From NCBI GenBank assembly GCA_963995505.1, contig OZ023193.1, positions 7,896,521 to 7,960,520 on the forward strand: a stretch of DNA of 64,000 bases, given 5' to 3'. How positions within the stretch are numbered: position 1 is the first letter of the stretch; every line of letters begins with the position of its first letter. A model generated the notes under the pieces. That model saw nothing but the letters and a program-made list of their open reading frames with translations, did not search any database and was not told the origin of the DNA. Below, piece after piece: positions 22,392 to 34,860 of this stretch. Made by a program: the position numbers and the translations under genes. Source of the stretch: Hypericum androsaemum. Its lineage: Eukaryota; Streptophyta; Magnoliopsida; Malpighiales; Hypericaceae.

Positions 22392-22465
22392 TACTCCAGC
22401 CAGCTGATATGCCCAGCTCCGGCGATGAGGCTGGCGACGGTGCCACCAACCAGCTGCTATGAATA

Positions 22466-23645
22466 GTGATGGAGATGCGGGACCAGCTGCGGAACATGGC
22501 CGAGCGACTCACGACCCTCGAGAAGAAGCCTGACGACGGGTCCAGCAGCGCGGCCCATCAACCACCGCTCCTACCGACGCCGACGAATGCTCCGACGACC
22601 CACCCGACGGACACACTCCCAGTTGGACAACGCCCAGTTCCGCTATGGCCATCCCAGCAACCCGCCGTCGCTTCTCGAGGATTTCAACCGCTGTCTCCTG
22701 CGAGCCGGGACTACCGCCAGGGGTCCACCAGACCCCGATACTCGACACCCTATGTCGGCCATCCGATGGCAGTGACCCGTTTCCAGGCAACGGACGCCTA
22801 CCCCGATGGAGATGAAGAAGACTCTCCACCGATGGAGAGAGGGATCGGGGCACCGAGATATTTTAAGTTGGAATTTTCAACTTTCGATGGGAAGGATGAC
22901 CCACTCACGTGGTTAAATCGCTGTGAGCAATTTTTTCGAGGACAACAAACCCGAGAGGCGGACAAGGTTTACTTGGCGTCGTACCACCTTACAGGGATCG
23001 CACAACATTGGTATTACCAGTTTGAGCGGAATTATGGAGAACCCCCGTGGGCCAACTTCGTGGACCTCTGTAATCAGCGTTTCGGTCCCCCAGCCCGAGC
23101 AACTATCTCGGGGAGCTTGCACGATTACCCTATCCAGGCACGGTGGAGCAATATCAGGAGCAATTTTCGACACTGATTTGCCGAATCCACAACTTGGACG
23201 CCAGGGCCAGGTGGAACTGTTTACGGCCGGTCTACCAGATCCACTATGGACGGATGTCAAATTGATGAACCCGCTAGACCTCCAGGATGCTATAAGTCTG
23301 GCCCATGCTTACAAGCGGCGGACACGTCCGGGCACTCAGCTCTTAACTACCACAAGGGCACCGGCGAAGGGATCAACGTGGGTCCGAGCATCTACGCCCA
23401 TCACAATTGGGCCCAAGACCACAGCCACACCTATGGGAGCCCAACCCGAGGCTTTCACTAGTCGACCTCGACGATTATCCCTTACTGAGTTGGCGGAAAG
23501 AAGAAAGCAGGGGTTATGTTACAACTACGATGAGCAGTACACTCGCGGACATCGATGCCAACGACTCTTCGGCATAATAATCGCTAGCGATGGTGAAGAA
23601 GAGGAAGACACCAACACACTGACCCGAATTCTGACCTACCGATAG
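22466..23645 (+). pseudogene. gypsy gag, frameshifted
   Basis: The first frame (22466-23176) starts MMEMRDQLRNMAERLTTLEK and holds the gag core (PRYFKLEFSTFDGKDDPLTW, QHWYYQFERNYGEPPW). The reading then continues in the 22923-23645 frame (GLPDPLWTDVKLMNPLDLQD). The zinc knuckle reads CYNYDEQYTRGHRC, so the second Cys of CX2C is replaced by Tyr. The frameshift lies between about 23100 and 23180. Confidence 0.85.
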
Positions 23646-26600
23646 TGTCTATCCACGCTATTACAGGAACTCAAGCTGGCGATACGATGCAGCTACTGGT
23701 ATCGATCGGCTCGGAGCAATTCGTAGCCTTTTTAGACTCCGGGTCCACACATAATTTCCTAGGAGAAGGTGTTGCCGCACGATCTAGAATAGCAGTTGAA
23801 CCATGCCCAGGTCTCAAATTCGCAGTCGCAAATAGAGATAAAGTCACTAGTGGGGGCATGTGTCGAGGTGTTTCTATGCGCATTGGAGATGAAGACTTCC
23901 ACGTGGACTGCTATACCATTCTGTTAGGAAGCTACGATGTTGTGCTAGGCGTCCAATGGCTACGCACTCTGGGCCCCATCTTATGGAATTTCGACGACAT
24001 TTGCATGACTTTCTGGAGGGAGGGTCGTCACATCATTTGGACAGGCATCGCAGCACCCTCGTTTCACCTACACTCGATACAAGGCATGGACCCTACGCTG
24101 CTGGACACCCTACTCGCAGAATTTACGGGGCTTTTTGCCGAGCCTACAGGTCTTCCGCCTGAGCGCTTCCACGATCATCGGATCTGTCTCCTCCCGGGGT
24201 TTGCACAGATCGCAGTCTGTCCCTACCGCTACCCCCAACTCCAAAAAGATGAGTTGGAATGCCAGTGTGAAGCCATGCTGCATCAAGGCATCATTCGCGA
24301 GAGTAATTCAGAGTTCTTGTCCCCAGTCCTTCTAGTCAAAAAGCAAGACGGCTCTTGGCATTTTTGCGTAGATTACCGCGCCCTTAATGCACAAACAGTG
24401 AAGGACAAGTTTCCAGTCCCAGTGGTTGAGGAACTTGTTGACGAACTACAGGGTGCACATTTTTTCACTAAGCTTGATCTACGCTCCGGCTATCACCAAG
24501 TTCGCACGCATCCGAATGATGTTACGAAAACTGCATTCCGCACTCACCACAGGCACTTTGAGTTCCTGGTTATGCCATTCGGCCTCACCAATGCCCCGGC
24601 GACCTTTCAGGCATTAATGAACAATGTCTTACGGCCGTTCCTCCGTCGGTTCGTGTTAGTCTTCTTCGATGACATCTTGATATACAGTCCGTCGTGGTCC
24701 GAACATCTATAACATGTTCGGATGGTGTTTGCCGTAATGCAACAGCATCAGTTCTTTCTTAAGCAGTCCAAGTGTACATTCGGGGCTTCCTCGGTGGCAT
24801 ACTTGGGGCATGTAATCTCCGTAGATAGGGGTCGCCATGAATAACGACAAGGTGCACTTGGTTATGACTTAGCCGACTCCACGTTCCACTCCTGGCTTGC
24901 GCAGGTTTTTAGGCCTGGCCGGGTACTACCGCAAGTTTATCTAGGATTTTGGATTGATCGCGGCTCCTCTCACAAAATTATTGCGGAAGGAGGCATACAA
25001 ATGGTCGGAGGAGGCCGAGCAGGCTTTCACCGCACTTAAAAAGGCTCTCTCCTCAGCTCCGGTTCTCCGATTACCGGACTTCACACAATCTTTTATCGTC
25101 GAGTGCGATGCCTCAGGCAATGGTTTCGGTGCAGTACTTCATCAGGGCGTCGAGCCACTGGCTTTCTTCAGCAAATCGATCGCTGCTCGCCATGCTAAAT
25201 TGGCTGCCTACGAGTGAGAGCTTATCGGTCTTGTACAAGTCGTGCGGCATTGGCGGCCTTACCTTTGGGGGCGTCCTTTTACCGTCCGCACCGATCACTA
25301 TAGCTTGAAGTTTTTGCTTGATCAACGACTGTCTACGATACCTCAGCATCAGTGGGCGAGCAAACTATTCAGGTATGACTTCCAAGTCGAGTACAAGCCT
25401 GGCCGGTTGAATGTCGTGGCCAATGCCCTCTCACGCCGTGACTCTGAGCTCGGTGATATTATGGCTATCCCAAGCCCCACTTTTCAGTCTTTTGATGAAT
25501 TGTGACTCTAACTGGCAGCTGATCCGGACTTGTCCACACTGCTAGAGAAGATTATCATAGGTCAGCTATGAGCCCTTTTGGAGTGTTTCTGATGGTTTGA
25601 TCTTGTACAGTAGGCGAGTTTTTATCCCGGCTTCTTCCGCGCTTTTATCATCGTTACTAGAGGCGGCCCAAACAGTAAGACACGAGGGTGTACAAAAGAC
25701 TTTGCATCGTCTCCACGCTGATTTTCATATTCCACAGGCCCGCGGTTTGGTTCAGGAATTTGTCAAGGCATGTGCCATTTGTTAGCGAAATAAAATAGAG
25801 CATCTCCATCCGGCCGGGTTGTTGCAGTCGTTGGAAGTTCCCTCCCGAGTTTGGGCTGATATTGCAATGGATTTTGTCGAGGGCCTCCCAAAAGTTCATG
25901 GCAAATCAGTCATTCTAACGGTGGTGGACCGATTTTCCAAATATGCTCATTTTATTCCGCTCGGTCATCCATACAGTGCGACGTCTATGGCCCGCGCCTT
26001 CTTTGATGGGATCATACGCTTGCATGGTTTTTCCAGTTCCATTGTTAGTGATCGCGATCTGGTCTGCACTAGCCATTTTTGGCAGGATCTCTTCCGCATG
26101 GCGGGTGTACGCCTCCACATGAGTTCTGCCTTCCACCCCCAGTCCGATGGCCAAATTGAGGTCACCAATAAGATTATTGCCATGTATCTTCATTGTTTGA
26201 CAGGTGACCCGTGAGTGGCTCTCCTGGCTTCCGTGGGCGGAATATTGCTATAATTCGTCCTTACAGACTGCCCTCCGCACTACACCTTTCCAGGTGGTCT
26301 ATGGTCGTCCGCCTCCATCCCTTCTTCTATATCAACCTGATTCTGCAGCAGTGGCGGCGGTCGATGTTCAGCTGCGCAATAGGGACAAGTTCCTCGCGGA
26401 GATCCGTGAGCGTCTTCTTCACGCCCAACAGCATGCGAAGAAGTATTATGATGCTCATCACCGAGAGGTCCAATTTGCTGTTGGCGATTGGGTTTGGCTT
26501 CGTCTATTTCATCGGGTGGCTTCCTCGCTTCTGGGTCATGTTTTCGGAAAGCTGGCGCCTCATTTCTATGGGCCTTACCAGGTTGCGGAGAAGGTCGGGG

Positions 26601-26821
26601 GAGTAGATTATCGCCTCACCTTGCCACCAGGGACTCGCCTCCACAATATTTTCCATGTTGGCTTGCTCAAACAGTTTCACGGCGCTCCTCCGACGGTCCC
26701 TTTGGACGACTTTCGTCATTCTTATCCTGCCTTCCAGCTCGAGGACGAGCTGTTTGCCGAGGGAGGGAGTGATGTCATGTGGGGGAAATCGTACCATAGA
26801 CGCAAGAGGGCAAGTGGCTAA
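23645..26821 (+). pseudogene. gypsy pol (protease, RT, RNase H, integrase), broken
   Basis: Protease: FLDSGSTHNFLGEG (from about 23730). RT: FCVDYRALNAQTVKDKFPVP, LDLRSGYHQV, MPFGLTNAPATFQ and the catalytic FFDDILIYS, then a stop at about 24710. RNase H pieces at 24954-25217 and 25242-25505 (VECDASGNGFGAVL; RTDHYSLKFLL; NVVANALSRR). Integrase at 25597-26214 (H..H..C zinc region; AMDFVEGLPK; FHPQSDGQIEVTN) and C-terminus at 26204-26821 (LHNIFHVGLLKQF), which runs into the 3' LTR. At least four breaks; not functional. Confidence 0.9.
26757..26769 (+). other. Polypurine tract of gypsy element
   Basis: CCGAGGGAGGGAG lies just upstream of the 3' LTR start at 26773. Confidence 0.7.
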
Positions 26822-27171
26822 ATAGGAAGCATATAGCAAATCGGACAAGGAGACTTCATTAGTCAGTTTTTTTCCTTTCAGTTTGTTGCTTGAATAAGAG
26901 GATTACCTTGACTGTTTATTCCTTTTCCTTTTTGGTTTGATTTCGTTCCTTTTTAGTTTGTAAGCGTTGGCTATAAATTGAGCCTTCATCCCTAGGTTTG
27001 TTTATGGAATATCAATAAAGAAGTCTCCCCTTTTCTCCTTCTTCTCTTCTGTTCTCTTCCTCTCTCACTCTCGCTGAATTCCAGCGAACACGACGGCGAA
27101 GCGAGGCAAGAAGAAGCCTCGGCCTCCTGTCGATCACGGGTACAACCTTCGGGCAGCCCGTGGACCTTCTA
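26773..27171 (+). repeat. 3' LTR of gypsy element
   Basis: 399 bp, TGTCATGTGGGGG to CCTTCTA, matching the 5' LTR with about 14-15 substitutions and one T-run length change. Confidence 0.93.
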
Positions 27172-27913
27172 ATCACAGATATGGATTGGAAGTTCTTACT
27201 CTTTAACTTCCTCCACTGGTGTTGAACCAACAGCAGCTGCAACAGTGACAGCCCTACTAATCTTCACCGCCCCGAAATTTGGGGTAGAACTCCATTGAAA
27301 GTGAAGTCCCTGCTTGAGCATTAGCTGCATCAACCAAAAGATGGTCAGGGATGGAAGAATACACCATCTACTCGCTGATCTAGGAATCAAGCATCCAACT
27401 GAGAAGATGATCAAATCAGACAGACATCTTCCACCATGAGACGTGCAAACAACATTGGAGAATCGTGAAAATGAAGCAGCATTTACCAACAACAACAATC
27501 TTGGGACATCGAAAACAAAGCAACTTGAGACCCATTTAACATAAACTACTTAAATTTACTTGCATATATCAAGATAATCCGCAACTGCCGGCAAATCCGA
27601 ACCAATTAAAACGACAAGCAAGCAAGAGAGCGCGAGGAGTCAGCAGAAAGCCTCACCGAGAGTATTCGAAGCTGATGCATTAGCCTTACCTCTTCGACAT
27701 GGTTTCGTAGCTGCAAAAGGTTGAGTAGCAAATCTAAAGACTGGGGAACTTGTAGCTGCCATTTATCAGACTTGAGTGATGCTTCAACCACCAATACAAG
27801 TTAGAGAGAGTGAGAAGGCGTGAAGCTTAAATAAGGAAAACAATTGAACTAGACGCAGCAGCAACAGCAACAGCAATCATCACTGATTTATCGATCATCC
27901 AATACATATCTTT

Positions 27914-27915
<2 letters not shown>

Positions 27916-27955
<40 letters not shown>
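27916..27955. repeat. (TA)n microsatellite
   Basis: About 20 uninterrupted TA units between the PIFI-like gene start and ADS3. Confidence 0.95.
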
Positions 27956-27959
<4 letters not shown>

Positions 27960-28553
27960 TCAAAATTCCAAATGTAACCAGACATCGTTGATCTCAATTC
28001 CCAAACTTACCAAACAACCTTTAAAAAAAGACAAAAGGTAGGTCCACCAACAGACACACGTAACGTAATTGTTCTAGTTTAAGTAATAAGTCTCGAGTTC
28101 GAACTCTAGAAAATATACCGGTGTTAAATACTTGCTAGGAGAGTTTAACCACAATTCAAATGTCCAATTTAACCCGAACTTAAATTAATCAGGTCAATAA
28201 TCGTAAAAAAACAAAAATGCAATCCAGGACTCAATCATATCCTCTAAAATCAGAAACAGTTGGATGACATTGAACCTCAAATTCCATATATCCAAACCGC
28301 AAGATTTGAAGACAGAATGCCTTTTTCCATGGCCCACAAGGAACTCCTTGTCTGTCCTTTTCTACACGTACTTCGTTCCCATTGTTGTTCTCACTACACA
28401 TGTACGTCCTCCTCCTAATTCGAGCAAAATCCCCACTCCTCCTCCTCCCATGGACAAGTACAAAACCATCAATAAACTTCCCAACCTCTTCACCTTGGAA
28501 GTCTTGTAAAGTTTGAATCTTTATAAAACAAAAACAGACCCAGTTCATTTTCA

Positions 28554-30682
28554 ATGGCTTTGGTCACTTCACCATTAACAAAATCTACAGCCCACCCAAG
28601 GAAACCAATCCCTTCATCAAAAAGTTTCAATCTTTATGAACCCAACCCCCATAAAAATGCCACCTTTAGGATTAACCCACCAAAGCAAAGTCTTTGCTAT
28701 CCTCTGGAAAGGACCAACTTCGAAAGAAGCAAGTTTATAGCGCGAGCAACAAGTTGTAGTAACTCTGGGAGAATTCTGTGGTCTGATGTTGTGGTGGAGA
28801 GGAAGAGGAATGTGTTTTGGGGGAGGAAATGGAATTCTATGGATATAACCACAACTGGGGTGATTTTGGGAATGCACTTGCTTAGCTTGCTTGCCCCTTT
28901 TCACTTCAATTGGGGTGCTTTCTGGGCTGCCTTTGGGCTTTATGTAATAACTGGTCTTCTGGGTATCACCCTTTCTTACCATAGGAATCTTTCCCATAGG
29001 AGCTTCAAGCTCCCCAAGTGGCTTGAGTACCTCTTTGCCTATTTTGGGGTTCAGGCACTTCAGGTTGGTTGGTTGGTTTGTGATAGTATTTCTTATTGCT
29101 TGTTTGTGATAGTATTTTCAGAGTCGATCATAGTCGGATCATTTTAAGTGGCTCTTTCAATGATGTCTTGTCACTTAGCACGTGGATCAACTCTTCTGAT
29201 TGTTTGCTTTGTAATTGGTTTGTGGTGATTATAACTATTTTGCTGGTTAAATTTGGTGGTTGCAGGGGAGCCCAATTGATTGGGTGAGTACACATAGGTA
29301 CCACCATCAATTTTGTGATTCAGAAAGAGATCCACATAGCCCCATTGAAGGGTTCTGGTTTAGCCATATGAGCTGGCTCTTTGATACCAATTCAACTGTT
29401 GAAAAGGTATTCTACTCTTTTTCTCAGTTATTTTCCTAGTAAAAATGTAGGGGCTCAGATGGTTTTTGTTGTTACTGATTTTGTTGTTGGTGGTGGTGGT
29501 GATGGACATTGGAAGTGTGGAGGTCTAAGCAATGTGGCAGATTTGGAGAAGCAACCATTTTACAAGTTTATGAAGAATACATACATTCTGCATCCAATTG
29601 CTTTTGGAGTTCTGCTTTATGCTGTTGGAGGATTTCCTTATGTGGTGTGGGGAATGGTCAGTAGCTTAACTTTCACTTTTTCTTTTTTTTTCATTTAGAC
29701 TACACGATATCCGGTCATCATTGCGCCGACTAATTCAGCTTTAAGTCGGGTGACACTTATTCATGCTTTGACAAGTAGTTTATTGCAGTAAGCTTCCTCT
29801 AAAGTATATTTTTTGAGAATTTCTTCCTCTGAAGTATATGATATAATTGTTTTGGGCTATTGCCAAACTGGTTGATTGCTTTTGCAATTGCATGGGAAAG
29901 GTATGTTTAGACTAGTTACTTGAAGGCCTTATCTTTTGAACTTGTGAGATGGGCCTATCCTTAGGCCTTTATGAGTCCATGTGATCCAAATTGTCTCTAT
30001 TCTCTCAAGTTGATTGGGACCATTAGTTTTGTTTTTTAGGCTGGCCATGAATGTGACTTTTCTCCAAAATCCATATCCACAAAATGAATTCCATCTTTTT
30101 GGTCGTGGCCACCTAATATCCCAGAGTCGACCACTCCATGTTCGAGCCGGGGCGGACCACAAAAGACGACAAAGTTGTCTTTCGTCGAATTTTAGCAACA
30201 AATGTATTATGATCTTATAAGCTTAGTCAAAGACTATCTTTTTTCTCTAAATTTTGGATTTATAACCATTCTATATGGAATAATTGGAACAATTGCAGGG
30301 CGTAAGGATCATCTGGGTTTACCACATCACATGGCTGGTGAATTCGGCTTGCCATGTTTGGGGACGGCAGGCGTGGAACACCGGCGACTTGTCCAGAAAC
30401 ACTTGGTACTTCAATATTCTTCAATCTCGTATCCTTTAGTGGCTAGTTTAGACAATTATAATTGCAGATGTTGGTCTGATCAGGTGGGTGGCAGTGCTTG
30501 CATTTGGAGAGGGGTGGCACAACAACCACCACGCCTTTGAGTACTCGGCGAGGCACGGCCTCGAATGGTGGCAGCTCGACATGACTTGGTACGTCGTGAG
30601 GCTTCTTCAGGCGGTCGGGTTGGCCACTGACATCAAGCTACCAACTGACTTGCAAAAGCAAAGGATGGCCTTCAACCGCTGA
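28554..30682 (+). CDS. ADS3: Plastid palmitoyl-monogalactosyldiacylglycerol delta-7 desaturase
   Basis: Five exons: 28554-29063, 29266-29406, 29516-29656, 30299-30405, 30484-30682. All borders are GT/AG and frames join, giving 365 residues (Arabidopsis ADS3/FAD5 has 371). Known role: di-iron desaturase of the chloroplast envelope/thylakoid that makes 16:1(7) on MGDG, the first step of trienoic C16 synthesis. Seen: Ser/Lys-rich transit peptide (about 1-70), membrane segments (TTGVILGMHLLSLLAPFHF, AFWAAFGLYVITGLLG), and three His boxes: HRNLSH (28978-28998), HRYHH (29293 on) and HNNHH (30518-30532). The C-terminal block HAFEYSARHGLEWWQLDMTW is typical. All iron-ligand boxes are present, so it should be active. 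The transit peptide and length favour ADS3 over cytosolic ADS paralogues. Confidence 0.93.
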
Positions 30683-31032
30683 CTTCACTTCACAAGTTGT
30701 TTACTTTATTGTTGAGAGGTCCAACATTTGGCCAAATGCTGATCCAAAATGATCACATCGATACCACTAAATTGATTGTATTGACAAAGAGAAAACGCTA
30801 AGAGATTTTATTGCGTATAGATCAAAATGAATACGACGTGAGACGAGATTTTCCTTAGCGTTATGCATGGCATTTTTTTTCCACAGGTCTAATTAGGTAA
30901 GAACTGAAATGCCTTGTGCCAATTTTGAAAACCTTTCCTAAGTTGATCACAATGTAATATGTTCTTATTCGCTCTGAATCTAAATTAGCGGGAAAGCTCG
31001 AAGCCTACCCAATATCCAACTAATAACACGCC

Positions 31033-31238
31033 ATAATCCCCATACACAGAGAGCGAAGGAGATTGACATGCGTATGAGTAGTTTTATGTCGGTCCTTTTA
31101 TACGGAGTGGTAGAATTTAAATCATTGATTTTATAATCCCCATGCACAAAGAGACGGCAAAGGAGATGGACATGGGTGCGCGTAGTTTTATGCCGGTCAT
31201 ATTATACCGAGTGGTAGAATTTAAATCGTTGATTTTTT
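31033..31238. repeat. Tandem duplication of about 100 bp
   Basis: 31033-31132 and 31133-31238 are diverged direct copies: ATAATCCCCATACACAGAG / ATAATCCCCATGCACAAAG at the start, GTAGTTTTATGTCGGTC / GTAGTTTTATGCCGGTC inside, and GAGTGGTAGAATTTAAATC shared near the end. Downstream of ADS3. Confidence 0.85.
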
Positions 31239-31705
31239 AACAACGTTTAGAGGAAAAATGTCACAACCATCATAAAATTTCAGAGGGTACGTGGACGTAT
31301 ACGATAGTATGTATTTCTATATCGAGTAAAATACTATTTAGTTCTTGTTGTTGGATGAAAGGTATTGATTTATTACAATATTAAAATTAATGTGATATTT
31401 GATCGCTTTAATATTTTCCAGTTGGTCCTTCTGCCATTATATTGGCAAAAAAAATTAAACAGAAAATTGATCCGAAGTATTGTCATAAGTTGACCATAAT
31501 CAGTAGTATAACATATTGTGAAGTTCTCTTGGGACTTCCAAATTAACAACATAGTTTGGACCCAATTTAAAAAAATAATGGTGCACATGTACAGTATTAG
31601 AAAGTAAAAGGATGTCTCTCTCCCATGATTGATGTGGATTGAAATTATCACAGAGCTAAGCATTGAAATGCAACAAATTCAATGGGCCAAAGTTCTCACG
31701 TCCCA

Positions 31706-31830
31706 TCAACTCATGTATGGTCTGATGGATACGGTGTCAATCTTTAAGCATGAAGTGGGAGGATCGAATCTCATGACCGTCTAAGATCCGAAATTGTGAA
31801 AATAATTTAAATCTCACCAAAAAAAAATTG
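31706..31830 (+). mobile_element. tRNA-derived SINE with 10-bp TSD
   Basis: The 125-bp insert is flanked by TCACGTCCCA at 31696-31705 and 31831-31840. It carries an A-box-like TATGGTCTGATGG and a B-box-like GGATCGAATCTC about 30-40 bp later, as in RNA polymerase III promoters of tRNA-type SINEs, and ends in an A-run (ACCAAAAAAAAATTG). Non-coding. Confidence 0.75.
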
Positions 31831-31939
31831 TCACGTCCCAAAACTCGAATGAGGTGACAAATATCGCGAGATAATTTATCCGCTAGATTTAATTTCCTTG
31901 ATTACAAGAGTTGCACCATACATCAAGCGGCCGTACCAG

Positions 31940-32035
31940 TCGACCAAATTTTTTTAAAAGGTAAATTTTACACCATGATAATACTAGGGTTTGAATTTTG
32001 AACTTTCTAAATATTTACAACGTCTTGTGTTATTG
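31940..32035 (-). repeat. SINE-like repeat, copy related to 54596-54682
   Basis: The minus strand reads ...GTTGTAAATATTTAGAAAGTTCAAAATTCAAACCCTAG... and then GTGTAAAATTTACCTTTT. A close relative lies at 54596-54682. The GTTCAAA-type box resembles a tRNA B box. Borders and target duplications are not resolved. Confidence 0.45.
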
Positions 32036-32040
32036 GGTTA

Positions 32041-34618
32041 CAAGGCCTTTAACCATACGAGTCAACCAATTAAAACGAGATAACATTCTATACAAAAATT
32101 GACGAACAAGGTCATAGAGCAAAAAAAAGTATCCTCAAAGTGGATACTATTTTGACATCCCAGACCAGAATACCCACTCATCAAGGGTCGGATCTGAGAA
32201 TCAGACATGCAAGTTTCACCCATGAAAGTATTGGAATATCCCATTGTGTCAAGTTTGGGATTACCTGTTGCATTGACCTCAGATTTAAAGTTATCCTCTC
32301 CAAAAATTTTGGTGACCAGGCGTGTAAATGTACGTCATATATCTTCAATAATGCACATCAGGATTTTGAAGAATCGTCGCTCGCGTGAAATTTTCTTCTA
32401 TCATAAATATTATTATAATAAAATTTAATTTATTAAAAAAAATGCATATCTTGAAGTTCGTCAAAATGTGGTGCTCCAGGGTTCGACGTTAAAGAGCACT
32501 TTTAGTTTGGGAGACCATATCTTCGCAAGATTTTTTTTATTCGAAGAATAATAATATTTTACAGTTTTACTTATAAAAAATTTCATTAAGTGAGCGGTAA
32601 AGTATCAGACCCAAAAACGAACATTCAAGGTCCAAGATGGGCCTAGTCAGAAAGAAAAGAAAAGGCCGAAACCCTTGAATCTGAAAGCCCAAATAATGAT
32701 GTTTCCAAACCAAAAAGTGGGCAGGCAAATATTTTAAAGAGGGATGGAGGAGATAAGTAGGTCGGATGGAGTGCGGGACTAAAGAGGAAAAGAAATGGTA
32801 CCGGATCAAGTAGTTTAATGTCAAAAATATTATTTATCTAGTGACATTTTTTATTAAATAGTTGAATATCTTTTGATATTTTTAAGTAATATCTAGTTTT
32901 TAATGTGCTTGGATTAGGTGCCGCTAAGCTCTAAGCTCTCAATAGGACCAAGGGGACAAGAGATATTAAATGGCAAAAGGTCTAGTCCACCAAAACCACT
33001 TAAAAAAACATGCGCCTCATGGGCCTCCACTTTTAGCCATACACAATGAAATTAACATGCTTTGGTGTCATATTGGAACTTCATCTAACCCTAACACATT
33101 AGAAAACAATGAGCGTTGTGATTCAATTATATAAACAACAATAGTGATGTCTCAATTCATTTGCTCCTCTCATGCTTGAGAGAAATTTTTTAGTACATTA
33201 TCTATGAATAATACCAAATTTAAAATTGGGTTTTTTTACATTCAAATTCTTACCATACTCGATCTTCCAAAAATATTTTAATGTACTAAAAAGCTTGAAT
33301 TTCTTACAAGTCAAATATGTAGATATGTTTATGAGTTAATTAATATCGTTTTTAGAGCTTTTCACCTGTGCATAATGGATACCACAAGACCGAGAAGGAA
33401 CTTTGCACTAAGTAGATTGTATTTGGCCGTTTTATCTATAGAAGGGGTGTTTTGCCTCTCAATTCCACCAAAATAATAATGGATACCACAAATCAAGAAA
33501 CACTCTAGTAATATTCTAGTTAGGTTAGCTACTTCACGGTGAATATGGTTCCAATATTTGGAATTTCGAATCTGAATAGACTAGTGGACAACAAGGAATG
33601 CTACATTTTCCTAAACATGGTCATATAATGGCTGTAGCAAGTGAGCACGAATGTGGGAAAAAACATGATTAGTTTGTGCGAGTGCATGAAATATTAATTA
33701 TTGTCAAGGTTTTTTACGAATACTTTTGAACTTACGTATTTAACACAAAAAATTAAGATAATTTGCAAGTGTTTTGTGTTAACCATCGTGTCATAGAATA
33801 GGGAGTTGTGTGACGAAATCAATGAAATTTCTATATTTATTCAAAAACATTAGTAAATTTTTAATATTTATAAATAAGTTTTTCAATTTATAATTAACAA
33901 TGCGATAATATCAATGGTGAGTAAAACTTTTCACCATTACCTAGCCATATCACTTGCTAATTGTATGCTTACATCATTCTGGAGCATGCTAAATAGATTT
34001 ACAGTTTCTTCCACGCTTATATTCTTTTAACATTGGCCTCGACACTCAAAGCTGTACCGTCTAGACATAACTTTCATGGTTATTTGTTTTCTTGAAAGGG
34101 TTACCTTAGTTTTAAATTTTTTTCTTCGATAACGTGTTACCTTTTTAAATCTGCACCAACTTTAACGACGAGACAATTATTAAAGAAGTGTTATCGTAAC
34201 ATCATGCTTTGCTAAAATATGTGTTTCTTGAGCCAATGACCTATATTAATATAATATTTAGCTCCTCCATAATATACAACCCGAAATTCTCACTATAAGG
34301 CGTTATTTTTTTTACACATCTTACATTAAAATTAAATATTATTTGACTCTATTTAAAGATAATTTTTATGATATTTTTAAATTCGTATCATTCGAATTGA
34401 TTACATGGATTTATCAATATATGGAGTCTTCCAAAAAAATTAAGAGGTGAGACTTATTCAAGAAGTATTAGCTTGGAAATCACCATGTAGTAAGAGGTGA
34501 GACTTATTCGAGTGTGAACCGCTGTAACCCTTTCTAGTTCCTGTCTTCGCATCTGACAAATGAGACTTTCTTAAAAAAATTTGTCATAATTAATTAAGAG
34601 AAAGTAATGAAATGTAAA
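32041..34618. other. Intergenic region downstream of ADS3, no supported gene
   Basis: AT-rich with no recognisable coding sequence. Holds the 33385-33475 copy of the repeat at 5178-5270 and short duplicated phrases (AAGAGGTGAGACTTATTC near 34442 and 34491). Confidence 0.5.
33385..33475. repeat. Dispersed repeat, second copy of 5178-5270
   Basis: See the copy at 5178-5270. Here it is flanked on both sides by ATGGATACCACAA (33375 and 33479), which could be a target duplication or part of the repeat. Confidence 0.6.
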
Positions 34619-34860
34619 TAAAATCATGGGAAAAGTACACATTAGTACCTTGTAGTTTATTATTTTCTAAAATAAAGCCATGTAGTTTAAAATTGCGCTT
34701 TTAAGACCCTGTGGTTCTTTTTTTTCAGACACCACTCGGTCCGAGCAGCCCGGGTAGCTGTCTGGCCACTTGTCTGTCCACGTGGGTGCCACATCCGCCT
34801 AAACACCGTTGTTTTTTGTCCTACGTGGACAGTCCACTTGTGTAAGTCGAGACAGGGACT

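Larger units (their letters stand above)
21979..27171 (+). mobile_element. Ty3/gypsy LTR retrotransposon, decayed, inside the PIFI-like gene
   Basis: LTRs at 21979-22376 and 26773-27171, tRNA-iMet primer site at 22380-22391, polypurine tract just before the right LTR, and a perfect 5-bp duplication ATCAC (21974-21978 and 27172-27176). Order gag, protease, RT, RNase H, integrase is diagnostic of Ty3/gypsy. The LTRs differ at about 14-15 positions by eye over 398 bp. The coding region has several stops and shifts. Confidence 0.95.
21205..27762 (-). pseudogene. PIFI: PIFI-like chloroplast protein gene, interrupted and decayed
   Basis: Minus-strand exons with GT/AG borders: 27690-27762 (MAATSSPVFRFATQPFAATK, transit-peptide-like), 27200-27309 (FQWSSTPNFGAVKISRAVTV), a decayed exon from 21759 down (CELPTWAKF, then FWTMKR in another frame with stops), 21416-21526 ([19 protein letters not shown]) and 21205-21318 ([20 protein letters not shown], ending VDDGSC...MED and a stop). 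The last two exons join in phase 0, but exon 1 does not join exon 2 in frame. Most of the central domain is missing. A gypsy element (21979-27171) sits in the intron after exon 2. The name rests on my recollection of the family and on position: in Arabidopsis PIFI (At3g15840) lies between ROD1 and FAD5/ADS3, as here. PIFI is a stromal protein linked to chlororespiratory electron flow. Family identity is moderately sure; the broken state is well supported. Confidence 0.6.
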
